Source: Prevotellaceae bacterium (GTDB lineage Bacteria > Bacteroidota > Bacteroidia > Bacteroidales > Bacteroidaceae). Taken from it: 21,273 nucleotides of DNA. The stretch is taken from NCBI GenBank assembly GCA_015257125.1, contig JABZKU010000035.1:1-21273 (forward strand), read 5' to 3'. The notes beneath the pieces are model-generated. The model saw only the letters and a list, made by a program, of their open reading frames with translations. It ran no database searches and was not told the origin of the DNA. Position 1 is the first letter of the stretch. Each line of letters starts with the position of its first letter. The translations under genes were made by a program, and so were the position numbers. Of this stretch, positions 9,601-15,507 are shown in pieces.

Positions 9601-9947
9601 AAGAGGCGACGGTCCGTCTTGGTCATACCTGTGGTCACCACTACCTCGCCGAGGCTCTGGTTGTCTTTGAGCACGATGCGCATATTCTCGCCGCCTTTGA
9701 CGGTGGTCGACTCCATGCCGATGTACGACACGGTGATGCGCGTGTCTTTGCCTTTGATGGTGAGGGCAAATTTACCGTTGTCGTCGGTCACGGTGAGCTG
9801 TTTGCGACCGATCGTGGCGATGTGGGCGCCGGCTATGGGCTGATTGTCCGAAGCCGAGATCACAACGCCCGACACTTTGGTCTGCGCCAGCGCGGCGGTG
9901 ACACAAAGCATCAGACCCAGCAGGAGGGTGGTCAGTTTTTTCTCCAT
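6633..9947 (-). CDS. SusC/RagA family TonB-dependent outer membrane transporter
   Basis: The 1104-residue product has a signal peptide ending AALAQ (cleavage near residue 21). Then comes a carboxypeptidase-regulatory-like beta-sandwich (about 23-100, with VSGVVIS and the conserved TVTDDNGKFAL), a plug domain from about 110, and a long beta-barrel ending LTLKFGI. The plug has the SusC hallmark SLEGQAAGVSVQ, then RVRGATSIYG and DGSATSIYGARAMAGVIVV. These transporters use TonB energy to import large ligands delivered by the paired SusD. The frame is open upstream to 10010, but the ATG at 9947 is chosen because it starts the signal peptide and has an A-rich upstream stretch. It is the first gene of the operon, behind a long leader. 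No ECF sigma/anti-sigma pair or hybrid two-component regulator is encoded beside it in this window. Confidence 0.95.
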   Translation of the reverse strand: MEKKLTTLLLGLMLCVTAALAQTKVSGVVISASDNQPIAGAHIATIGRKQLTVTDDNGKFALTIKGKDTRITVSYIGMESTTVKGGENMRIVLKDNQSLGEVVVTTGMTKTDRRLFTGATDKIDISKSRLSGVADISRSLEGQAAGVSVQNVSGTFGAAPKIRVRGATSIYGASKPLWVVDGVIMEDVSNIGADDLASGNPETLISSAIAGLNADDIESFQVLKDGSATSIYGARAMAGVIVVTTKKGRQGQAHLNYTGEFTTRLVPSYRNFDILNSQQQMGIYRELRDKGWLNYSDVLNGSDYGVYGKMYELQNSFDAKRGQFLLPHTTEAENAYLQQAEFRNTNWFKELFSPAIMQNHSVSLSGGTAKSSYYASLSALLDPGWYKQSDVKRYTVNLNLTHHILDNLTLNLIGGASYRDQRAPGSLGQDVDVVNGAVKRDFDINPYSYAVNTSRVLDPKAYYVANYAPFNIFNELDNNYIDLGVLDAKFQFELKYKPIRGLELTALGAFKHAATSQQHNIKDNSNQALTYRAMPNGIIRDANKFLYRDPDNPTELPYSVLPKGGIMHKTDNRMSDYHFRATANYNRTFDNRHTVNLFGGMETTDIDRTRTRFEGWGLQYESGEAPFYPYQHFKKSIEEGNDYYQLVNSNWRTVAFYGNATYSYRGRYVVNGTYRYEGSNQLGRNTDARWMSTWNLSGAWNIHEERWFAKLAPLSHLTLRTSYSLTGTPPDPSLVSSTTIFRNSTPYRLFASDQESGLAITELGNALLTYEKKNEFNVGIDAGLWNNRINATLDVYTRNNYDEIGPMVTQGMSGQIVNWGNVAEMKSNGVELSITSSNIKQKDFTWSTSFVFSYTNTEITKLFNNGRVIDLVSGNGFAMKGFPARALFSVPFLGLNDAGIPLFRNEKGAITTDDINFQERNNTGYLKYEGPTDPKYVGSLGNVFSYKGLHLNVFLTYSFGGVVRLDPKFRTRYTDMTSMTQTFLNRWMAPGDEKVTDVPGILSKRQFTQNRQLRYAYNAYNFSSVRTAKSDFIRLKEISLSYDLPASLFKDKGIRDVSVKLQATNLFLLYSDKKLHGQDPEFLNAGGVASPMPKQFTLTLKFGI

Positions 9948-9989
9948 AAATCTTTTTGATTCGATGTGAGTGTGTATAAATGCATTGAT

Positions 9990-10016
9990 CCTTTCGTGGA
10001 GAGAAAACACGAAAGG
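9990..10016 (-). promoter_or_regulatory. Perfect hairpin in the susC 5' leader
   Basis: Arms of 9 bp (9990-9998 and 10008-10016) pair without mismatch around a 9-nt loop. On the transcribed minus strand the loop is pyrimidine-rich. The hairpin ends about 43 nt before the susC start codon. It could control mRNA stability or translation. It has no U-tract and is not a terminator. Confidence 0.5.
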
Positions 10017-10159
10017 GAAACGAAAAAGCGGCGGAAAGAGCGAATTGAAAAACGGGGCATGCGCCGGGCCTCACGGGGGCGGCCGATGCCACACAAAAAA
10101 CCGACGCTCTGCGCTGCGTGCCGCGCGCGACGCGAGAGGGGCGGTTCTTTAACCTTCGG

Positions 10160-10167
10160 CAAAGGTA
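10160..10167 (-). promoter_or_regulatory. Candidate -7 box of the susC operon
   Basis: Read on the minus strand this is TACCTTTG, a full match to the Bacteroidota -7 element. No good -33 TTTG is found at the expected distance, which could mean an activator-dependent promoter. If it is used, the susC leader is about 205 nt long. Confidence 0.5.
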
Positions 10168-10536
10168 CACATAAAAATCGGGAATGCACTCATTTTGAGC
10201 GCCTTATTTTTGGTCGGCGCGACGTGTCGGCGCGCTTTTTGGTGCGTGGTTGACAAATGTAAGCCGAGAGGCGTTGTTTTTCTACTGTTTCGCGGTGGAG
10301 TGCTATCTTCTGTAAAGCACTTTCCGGCTGTTAAAGGGCGTTTTTGGAGTAGAAAATGTGTTTTTATACGTCGTGCGCGTGCGTTTTTTACGTCCGCTTG
10401 TGGGTTTTCGGCACAGGGTGGTTGGTGTGGCGACGCACCGTGCGCAAAAGGAGAAAAAAGTAGGCCGGTTTCGGCGAAAAACTGAGCGTTTTTCCGCAAA
10501 AGTCGTCGGCTTTTTCGCAGAAGGCGCGGAATTTCG
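10168..10536. other. Non-coding spacer between divergent susC and the AlkD-like gene
   Basis: This spacer of about 370 nt separates two divergent promoters. It is richer in T runs than the flanking genes. It holds a 9-bp direct repeat GTCGGCGCG at 10213-10221 and 10226-10234 and a weak 6-bp hairpin at 10299-10321. Short open frames on both strands have Arg/Cys/Phe-rich products without recognisable features or start signals, so no gene is called. Confidence 0.6.
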
Positions 10537-10544
10537 TATTTTTG
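10537..10544 (+). promoter_or_regulatory. Candidate -7 box of the AlkD-like gene
   Basis: TATTTTTG matches TAnnTTTG. A T-rich stretch about 20 bp upstream (10511-10515) could stand for the -33 element, but it is a weak match. The predicted start of transcription near 10551 gives a leader of about 75 nt. Confidence 0.5.
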
Positions 10545-10627
10545 TGCCCTCACGCGCCGAACAGTCGGCGCCGGGCGCGCAGATCGCCCCCGTTTTTTCA
10601 TCACAGCACCCCCTTCTTTTCTTTTTT

Positions 10628-11251
10628 ATGACTCCCACTCCCGACCTCGATGCCCAAGTGCGCGACATCAAGCGCCTGCTGCGTGCCGCCATGGACGGCG
10701 TGCTCAGCCACGCCATGCGCCAAAGCGGTGTGAACTATCGCGTCAACTTCGGTGTCGAAACCTTCCGTTTGGTCGAAATGGCCGCCGATCTTCCGCACTC
10801 CGTGCGCCTGTCCACCGCGCTCTATGCCGACGACATTCGCGAACTCCGCCTCTTGGCCTTCCTTGTCGTGCCTCCCGAGGAGGTCGATGAGGAACTGGCG
10901 CTCCACTACGTCGACGGCCTACGCTATGTGGAGGAGGCGCAGATGCTCGTGCTCCACTTGCTGGCCGATCGCCCCTTCGCCTCGCAGTTGGCCTTCCGCT
11001 TGTTGGCCGCCGAAGCCCCCTTGGCGCGTTTGGTGGCGTGGTTGCTGCTCGGCCGCCTCTTCATGGGCGGACTGATGCCCACGCAGCGCGACGCCGACGA
11101 GATTCTCGATCATGCCGCCACCGAGTTGGCCGACACGGCCGGCGAAATCGGCGTGCGCAAAGCCGCCCTCAACGCTTTATATAAGTTCATGGAGCTCGGC
11201 CCCGCCGAGGAAGCGCGCGGCGAACGCCTCTTGCGCGAAGCCGGACTTTGA
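10628..11251 (+). CDS. AlkD-like HEAT-repeat protein (DNA alkylation repair family)
   Basis: The 207-residue product is almost wholly helical. It resembles small Bacteroidota proteins annotated as DNA alkylation repair proteins: an N-terminal helix DIKRLLRAAMDGVLSHAMRQ, then VNYRVNFGVETFRLVEMA, then ADDIRELRLLAFLVVPPEE. Repeated helix pairs follow to KAALNALYKFMELG. AlkD enzymes remove bulky cationic N3/N7 alkyl purines using a HEAT-like scaffold. The protein has only one tryptophan (W138), so the two-tryptophan clamp of Bacillus cereus AlkD cannot be conserved and the activity is uncertain. The frame is open upstream to 10358, but the ATG at 10628 follows a T-rich leader and starts the conserved region. 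The gene is monocistronic, ending at a 20-bp terminator stem. Confidence 0.72.
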   Translation: MTPTPDLDAQVRDIKRLLRAAMDGVLSHAMRQSGVNYRVNFGVETFRLVEMAADLPHSVRLSTALYADDIRELRLLAFLVVPPEEVDEELALHYVDGLRYVEEAQMLVLHLLADRPFASQLAFRLLAAEAPLARLVAWLLLGRLFMGGLMPTQRDADEILDHAATELADTAGEIGVRKAALNALYKFMELGPAEEARGERLLREAGL

Positions 11252-11355
11252 TTTCCGGCTGTCGGCGCGCGGGGTAGCACCGTCGCCCCTCGTCCTTTGC
11301 CGCGCTGTGCGCCACACTGCGCGCGCCGCCGGCCGCCGGCTCACCGACCGACACG

Positions 11356-11400
11356 AAACAACCGCGCCGCGAATCCGAGTGATTCGCGGCGCGGTTGTTT
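11356..11400. terminator. Bidirectional terminator, 20-bp perfect stem
   Basis: Arms 11356-11375 and 11381-11400 are perfectly complementary around a 5-nt loop, with an A run on the left edge and a T run on the right edge. It lies between the AlkD-like gene (plus) and the purine permease (minus), about 100 nt and 50 nt from their stops, and should end both transcripts. Confidence 0.9.
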
Positions 11401-11450
11401 GCTTTCCGCCCGATGGCGGGCGGGGCAGGCCGAGCCTGCGCGGGGTGGGC

Positions 11451-12755
11451 TTAGAGTTGCAGCACGTAACGCAGCACGAGGAGGGCCGAAACGATGTAGA
11501 GCGTGAGGCTCACGTGGCGCCAACGGCCGCTGAGGGTCTTGACGAGCGTGTAGGAGATGAGACCCAACGACATGCCTTCGGCGATGTTGTAGGTGAGAAT
11601 CATCATGATCACGGTCACGAAGGCCGGAAGGGCTTCGGAGATGTCGTCGAAATCGACATCTTTGATCGAACTGAGCATGAGCACGCCCACCAACACGAGG
11701 GCGCCGGTGGTGGCGGCCGACGGAATGAGCAGGAAGAGGGGAGCGAAGAAGAGGGCCACGAAGAAGAGCAGACCGGTGGAGAGGGCGGTCATGCCGGTGC
11801 GGCCGCCTTCGGCGATGCCGGCGCTACTTTCGACGAAGGTGGTGACGGTAGAGGTGCCGAGCACGGCGCCGACAGAGGTGCCGATGGCGTCGGCCATGAG
11901 CGCTTGCTTCATGTTTTTCACGTTGCCCTCAGCGTCCATCATCTCGGTGTTGGCGGCGGCGCCGATGAGCGTGCCGATGGTGTTGAAAATGTCCATGAAC
12001 ACGAGTGCGAAGATGGTGAGTGCCATGTCGGGGGTGAGGAGCGACTTGAAGTCGAACTGCAAGAACGTGGGGGCGATGGACTTGGGCATCGACAAGGGCG
12101 AGAAGCCGTTGGGGATAACGGTCACACCCAAGGGAATGCCGATGAGGGTGCAGGCGGCAATGCTGTAGAAGAGCGCGCCGCGCACACGGAGTTTCATCAA
12201 TACGCCGCTGAGCACGATGCCGAGTACGGCGAGCGACGACACGGGGGTGAAGGCGCCGAGCGAAACGAGGGTGGCGGGATTGTCGACGATCACGCCCGAG
12301 TTCTTCAAACCGATGAAGGCGATGAAAAAGCCGATGCCCGCCGAGATGGCGAAGCGAAGGGTCTTCGGGATGCAGTGGACAATCTGTTCGCGCACGTTGA
12401 AAGCCGTGAGCAAGATGAAGATAACGCCCTCAACAAAGACGGCGGCGAGCGCCGTCTGCCAGCTGTAGCCCATGCCGGCCACGAGGGTGAAGGCAAAGAA
12501 GGCGTTGATGCCCATGCCGGGGGCTTGGGCGAAGGGCAACTTGGCGAGGAAGGCGATGAGCACCGTGCCGAGTGCCGAAGCCAAGGCGGTGGCGGTGAAC
12601 ACGGCGCCTTTGTCCATGCCGGTCGAGGCGAGGATGTCGGGATTGACGGCGAGGATGTAGCTCATGGTCAGGAAGGTGGTGAGACCGGCCATGAGTTCGG
12701 TGCGGAGGTTGTGCTTCGTGGGGTCGAAACCCAGGAGACGATAGAGCGTTTGCAT
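11451..12755 (-). CDS. NCS2 family purine nucleobase permease (AzgA/GhxP type)
   Basis: This inner-membrane proton symporter belongs to the adenine/guanine/hypoxanthine branch of NCS2. The 434-residue product shows the branch signatures in order: LTTFLTMSYILAVNP at 25-39, APGMGINAFFAFT at 78-90, ALVFMDIFNTIGTLIG at 250-265 (D255 and T259 line the substrate site region), and TSTVTTFVESSAGIAEGGRTG at about 301-321 with E309. Between 12 and 14 hydrophobic segments are expected. The ATG at 12755 starts the conserved LYRLLGFDP. Which purines it carries cannot be read from the sequence. It is the last gene of the minus-strand nucleobase cluster, 177 nt after the DUF5020 gene across a structured spacer. 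Confidence 0.92.
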   Translation of the reverse strand: MQTLYRLLGFDPTKHNLRTELMAGLTTFLTMSYILAVNPDILASTGMDKGAVFTATALASALGTVLIAFLAKLPFAQAPGMGINAFFAFTLVAGMGYSWQTALAAVFVEGVIFILLTAFNVREQIVHCIPKTLRFAISAGIGFFIAFIGLKNSGVIVDNPATLVSLGAFTPVSSLAVLGIVLSGVLMKLRVRGALFYSIAACTLIGIPLGVTVIPNGFSPLSMPKSIAPTFLQFDFKSLLTPDMALTIFALVFMDIFNTIGTLIGAAANTEMMDAEGNVKNMKQALMADAIGTSVGAVLGTSTVTTFVESSAGIAEGGRTGMTALSTGLLFFVALFFAPLFLLIPSAATTGALVLVGVLMLSSIKDVDFDDISEALPAFVTVIMMILTYNIAEGMSLGLISYTLVKTLSGRWRHVSLTLYIVSALLVLRYVLQL

Positions 12756-12800
12756 GAGTGGGGAAGTGAATTGGGGGAAGTAATGAGCAGAAAAAGGGAC

Positions 12801-12922
12801 GTTCGCGCCGAAAGGCGTCGGCCGCCGAGCGGAGGACGAAGCGGAGCGCGAACGGGTGGGGCGGATGTTACCGCCCCGTGTTGAAGGATCGACGGTACAC
12901 CGCCCCGCGGGGCGAAGCGGTG
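12801..12922 (-). promoter_or_regulatory. Structured spacer before the purine permease (possible attenuator or processing region)
   Basis: In minus-strand order there are three hairpins. The first is 12898-12922 (6-bp outer stem plus a GC palindrome). The second is 12858-12877 (7-bp stem, 6-nt loop). The third is 12801-12853, closed by an 8-bp stem GTTCGCGC/GCGCGAAC. A U5 tract follows at 12795-12791, five bases after the last stem. The arms of the first two hairpins share the sequence CCGCCCC and its complement, so they can also pair with each other. The first hairpin may simply terminate DUF5020 transcripts. No known purine riboswitch core is visible. Confidence 0.4.
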
Positions 12923-12932
12923 AGCCGACCGA

Positions 12933-13646
12933 TTAGAAATTCCACTTCAGCGCGAGCGTGGGATTAACAATGGTTTTCTCGCTCACGGCAAAGTTGTGGC
13001 TGATTTCCACTTCCGTGCCCACACTGAGGCGGAAGTCGGGATTCACACCGCGCAGTTTGTAGAGATTGAGCCAGAGTTGGGGCTCGGTGATGAAGACGAC
13101 GTTGTTCTTGCCGTCGACAAAGCTGCGATCGCCCCAAAGATCGGCGAAACCGCAGAAGGAAAGTGCGCCGCCGGCAAAGTGGCGATACCAAGTGCCGGTG
13201 AGTTGCCACGAATTGGGCTTCGATTGCTTGGCCAAGTACTTATACATGGGCGTGAAGGTGAAACCGGCGTTGAAGTCGGCGGCGTTCCATGCGTAGGTGA
13301 GGCCGAGAAGATAGGCGTTGTTGTAGCTGAACTTGTTGCTCAAACCGCCGTCGAACTCAACGTGGGCGGCGAAGGGCGTTTTGCCGAGCGAAAATTCGCG
13401 CGAGATTTCCCAATAAGCCGATTCGACTCCCTCGTTGGCGTAGTTCATGTCGACGAAAAAGAAGGTATTACCCCAACGGTCGGGACGGAACATTTCGACC
13501 GTGGTGGTCCAGTGGGGACGATTGGCCTGGTCCTTGTCGTAGAGCTGACGGCCGAAGTCGTAGTGCAACTGGATGTTCTGAGCTTGTGCGGGACGCGCGA
13601 AGGGCGCGAGGAGCACGAGGAGGAGAAGCACGAGTGTGGTGCGCAT
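12933..13646 (-). CDS. DUF5020 family outer membrane protein (Tsx-like channel candidate)
   Basis: The 237-residue product has a signal peptide (residues 1-22, ending AQA) and a mature part of alternating strands that ends LALKWNF; a C-terminal Phe is typical of outer membrane barrels. Conserved-looking stretches are IQLHYDFGRQLY, TTTVEMFRPDRWGNTFFFVD and AYWEISREFSLG. They match what I recall of the Bacteroidota DUF5020 family, which is distantly like the Tsx nucleoside channel. The frame is open upstream to 13715, but the ATG at 13646 directly starts the signal peptide. It sits between a uracil/xanthine-type and a purine-type NCS2 permease on the same strand, which suggests that it lets nucleobases or nucleosides through the outer membrane. 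That role is inferred from context. Confidence 0.78.
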   Translation of the reverse strand: MRTTLVLLLLVLLAPFARPAQAQNIQLHYDFGRQLYDKDQANRPHWTTTVEMFRPDRWGNTFFFVDMNYANEGVESAYWEISREFSLGKTPFAAHVEFDGGLSNKFSYNNAYLLGLTYAWNAADFNAGFTFTPMYKYLAKQSKPNSWQLTGTWYRHFAGGALSFCGFADLWGDRSFVDGKNNVVFITEPQLWLNLYKLRGVNPDFRLSVGTEVEISHNFAVSEKTIVNPTLALKWNF

Positions 13647-13731
13647 GGGGGAAATGAATTGATTAAATTGTGATGAATGAATGTCGGTGGAGAAAATGGG
13701 GCGGGAGCGGGGCATCGCTGCGAAAGGGCCG

Positions 13732-13745
13732 CGCCGTGCACGGCG
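13732..13745 (-). other. 14-bp perfect palindrome after the uracil permease gene
   Basis: CGCCGTGCACGGCG begins 3 nt after the stop of the upstream permease gene. It can form a short GC-rich hairpin but has no U-tract on the minus strand, so it is more likely a weak 3'-end or processing structure than a full terminator. The DUF5020 gene starts about 85 nt further on. Confidence 0.4.
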
Positions 13746-13748
13746 GTT

Positions 13749-15002
13749 TTAGGCTTCGGACGCCGGGTGCTCTTCTTCTGCGTGAGGAGCGACGGTGGGA
13801 GTGCGATCTTCGGGGCGCTCGGGCAAGAGGAGGTTGAGCACGACGGCCACCAAGGCCGAAAGACCGATGCCGGCCAACGAGAATTTGCCGAAGGTGAGCA
13901 CCGCGCCGCCGATGCCGGTGGTGAGCGTCACAGAGATGATGACGACATTGCGCGAAGAGGAGAGATTGATGCGGCTGTGGAGCAGGCTCGAGATGCCGGC
14001 GCCCGCAATGGTGCCGAAGAGCAGGAGCATGATGCCGCCGAGAATGGCTTGGTCGATACTGCGCAACAGGGCACTCACCTTACCCACCAGCGAGAAGACG
14101 ATGCCGGTGAGGGCGGCGATGCGGAATACGAGGGGATCGGTGATGCGCGTGAGCGACATGGCGCCCGTCACTTCTGAATAGGTGGTGACGGGGGGCGCAC
14201 CGATGAGCGAGGCGAAGAGGCAGGCGGCACCGTCGCCGAGCATGGTGCGGTGCAGACCGGGCGATTTGACGAAATTCTCGCCCGTGACGTTGTTCACCAC
14301 GTAGACGTCGCCGATGTGTTCGATGACCGGCGCGATGGCCACGGGGATCATGAAGAGAATGGGTTCCCAAGAGATTTTCTCGGGCAGGATGAAGTGGGGC
14401 AGACCGAACCAGGGGGCGGCGGCCACTTGCGTGAAATCGACTTCAAAGAAGAGGAGGTCGGCCACGTAGCCCACGACGATGCCGAGGAAAATGGGGATGA
14501 GCTTGAGCATGCCGCGCCCGTAGAGGGTGACCACCACGGCGGTGGCGAGCGAAATGGCGGCCAAAAGCCAGTTGGTCGAGGCCATCTTCACCGCCGAACT
14601 CGAGAGCGAGAGACCGATGAGCATGATGATGGGGCCGATCACGACGGGCGGGAACAGGCGGTCGATGAAGCGCAAACCGAACAGGCGGATGAGCAGCGAC
14701 ATGAGGGCGTAGACCGCGGCCACACCTACGCAGCCGAAGAGCGCACCGCCGAGGCCGTAGAGCTCGGTGGCCTTGACAATGGGCGCAATAAAGGCAAAGC
14801 TGCTACCGAGAAAGATAGGAACTTTGCCTTTGGTGATGAGATGAAAAATGAGGGTGCCGACGCCGGCCGAGAACAATGCCGTGGAGGGATCGAGACCCAC
14901 GAGCAGAGGGACGAGCACAGTGGCGCCAAAAGCCACAAAGAGGTACTGCACGCCGGCCAAGCCTTTGCGTGCGGGACTGAGGGGGGTGGGGGTGGAGGAC
15001 AT
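13749..15002 (-). CDS. uraA: NCS2 family uracil/xanthine permease (UraA type)
   Basis: The 417-residue product belongs to the uracil-xanthine branch of NCS2 proton symporters in the inner membrane. It shows VQYLFVAFGATVLVPLL at 18-34, KVPIFLGSSFAFIAPI at 60-75, FPPVVIGPIIMLIGL at 117-131, IEHIGD with E228, and PVTTYSEVTGAMSLTR with E277. The two glutamates match E241 and E290 of E. coli UraA, which bind uracil and the proton. The position of UraA H24 is Y20 here. The C-terminus carries a soluble, acidic and His-containing tail. The frame is open to 15311, but the promoter at 15034-15064 excludes such a long form. ATG 15002 gives a leader of about 25 nt; ATG 15017 is the alternative. It is the first gene of the cluster. 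Uracil as substrate is probable but not certain. Confidence 0.87.
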   Translation of the reverse strand: MSSTPTPLSPARKGLAGVQYLFVAFGATVLVPLLVGLDPSTALFSAGVGTLIFHLITKGKVPIFLGSSFAFIAPIVKATELYGLGGALFGCVGVAAVYALMSLLIRLFGLRFIDRLFPPVVIGPIIMLIGLSLSSSAVKMASTNWLLAAISLATAVVVTLYGRGMLKLIPIFLGIVVGYVADLLFFEVDFTQVAAAPWFGLPHFILPEKISWEPILFMIPVAIAPVIEHIGDVYVVNNVTGENFVKSPGLHRTMLGDGAACLFASLIGAPPVTTYSEVTGAMSLTRITDPLVFRIAALTGIVFSLVGKVSALLRSIDQAILGGIMLLLFGTIAGAGISSLLHSRINLSSSRNVVIISVTLTTGIGGAVLTFGKFSLAGIGLSALVAVVLNLLLPERPEDRTPTVAPHAEEEHPASEA

Positions 15003-15033
15003 AAATTGGGGGAGCATTTTTAATTTCCGAGTG

Positions 15034-15064
15034 CAAAAATAGTTGTTTTGTTTCAATCTCAAAA
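15034..15064 (-). promoter_or_regulatory. Promoter of the nucleobase uptake cluster
   Basis: On the minus strand, TTTG (15063-15060) is followed after 18 bp by TATTTTTG (15041-15034), close to the Bacteroidota consensus. Transcription should start near 15027, just upstream of the chosen start of the uracil permease. Confidence 0.6.
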
Positions 15065-15343
15065 CGCAAGATGCCTGCCGATGGGAGGGAAATGCACCGG
15101 AAAGGCAGGAAAGACGGGAGGACGAAAAAAGGAAGTTACGAAAATGATAGCTGTAGTTTGCGAAATCAATAGCTCGTTTTGGCAAGTTCGCGGGGTTTCT
15201 TGCGCAGTTTTCGGTGCGGGTCGGCGGTGTTTTCCCCTGCCTTCTCGGCCGCGACTTTCGCCCATTGGGCACCGTCGGGGACAAAAAGTGGAGGTTGGGG
15301 CACTTTTTCACACGAGGTTACACTATATATTAGGCACTTTTGC
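15065..15343. other. Non-coding spacer between divergent uraA and sdhC promoters
   Basis: No gene, repeat or strong hairpin was seen in these 280 nt. Short open frames on both strands have low-quality products. The stretch is more AT-rich than the flanking genes and separates two outward-facing promoters, so it may hold regulator binding sites. Confidence 0.6.
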
Positions 15344-15374
15344 TTTGCACTTTCTCCTTTTTCCACTACTTTTG
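15344..15374 (+). promoter_or_regulatory. Promoter of the sdhCAB operon
   Basis: TTTG at 15344-15347 and TACTTTTG at 15367-15374 are separated by exactly 19 bp, an almost ideal match to the Bacteroidota promoter. The leader to sdhC is about 125 nt. Confidence 0.8.
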
Positions 15375-15507
15375 CAGTGTCGTCTCTCTCCCCATTTATG
15401 AGGAGGAGGCGAAACGCGTCGCGTTGTGGCAGAACCACCACCGAAAAAACAACAACACAAGCAATCATCTAACAAGTTCATCAACAATTTAATTTCTTCA
15501 ATCTCTT

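Noticed and set aside
6714..9959. Plus-strand open frame of 1081 codons opposite susC, and similar long frames opposite the lipoprotein genes (1673-2848, 2830-3705, 3736-5190, 5172-6398)
   Set aside because: The minus-strand genes have clear domains, signal peptides and operon spacing. The antisense frames are rich in Val, Gly, Glu, Arg and His without motifs, as expected from GC-rich codon bias.
10091..10140. Intrinsic terminator or attenuator in the susC leader, suggested by a T6 run on the minus strand after GC-rich sequence
   Set aside because: No good stem ends at the T run. Pairings in the GC-rich part need several mismatches or bulges.
10195..10485. Small gene in the spacer between susC and the AlkD-like gene
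   Set aside because: The product is Cys/Arg/Phe-rich with no motif, there is no start signal, and a competing frame on the other strand is equally open.
11112..12884. Plus-strand frame of 590 codons opposite the purine permease
   Set aside because: It is extremely His/Glu/Gly-rich, overlaps two real genes and crosses a perfect terminator stem.
12756..12932. Purine riboswitch upstream of the purine permease
   Set aside because: The conserved three-way-junction and loop sequences of the guanine/adenine aptamer are not visible. Only generic GC-rich hairpins are present.
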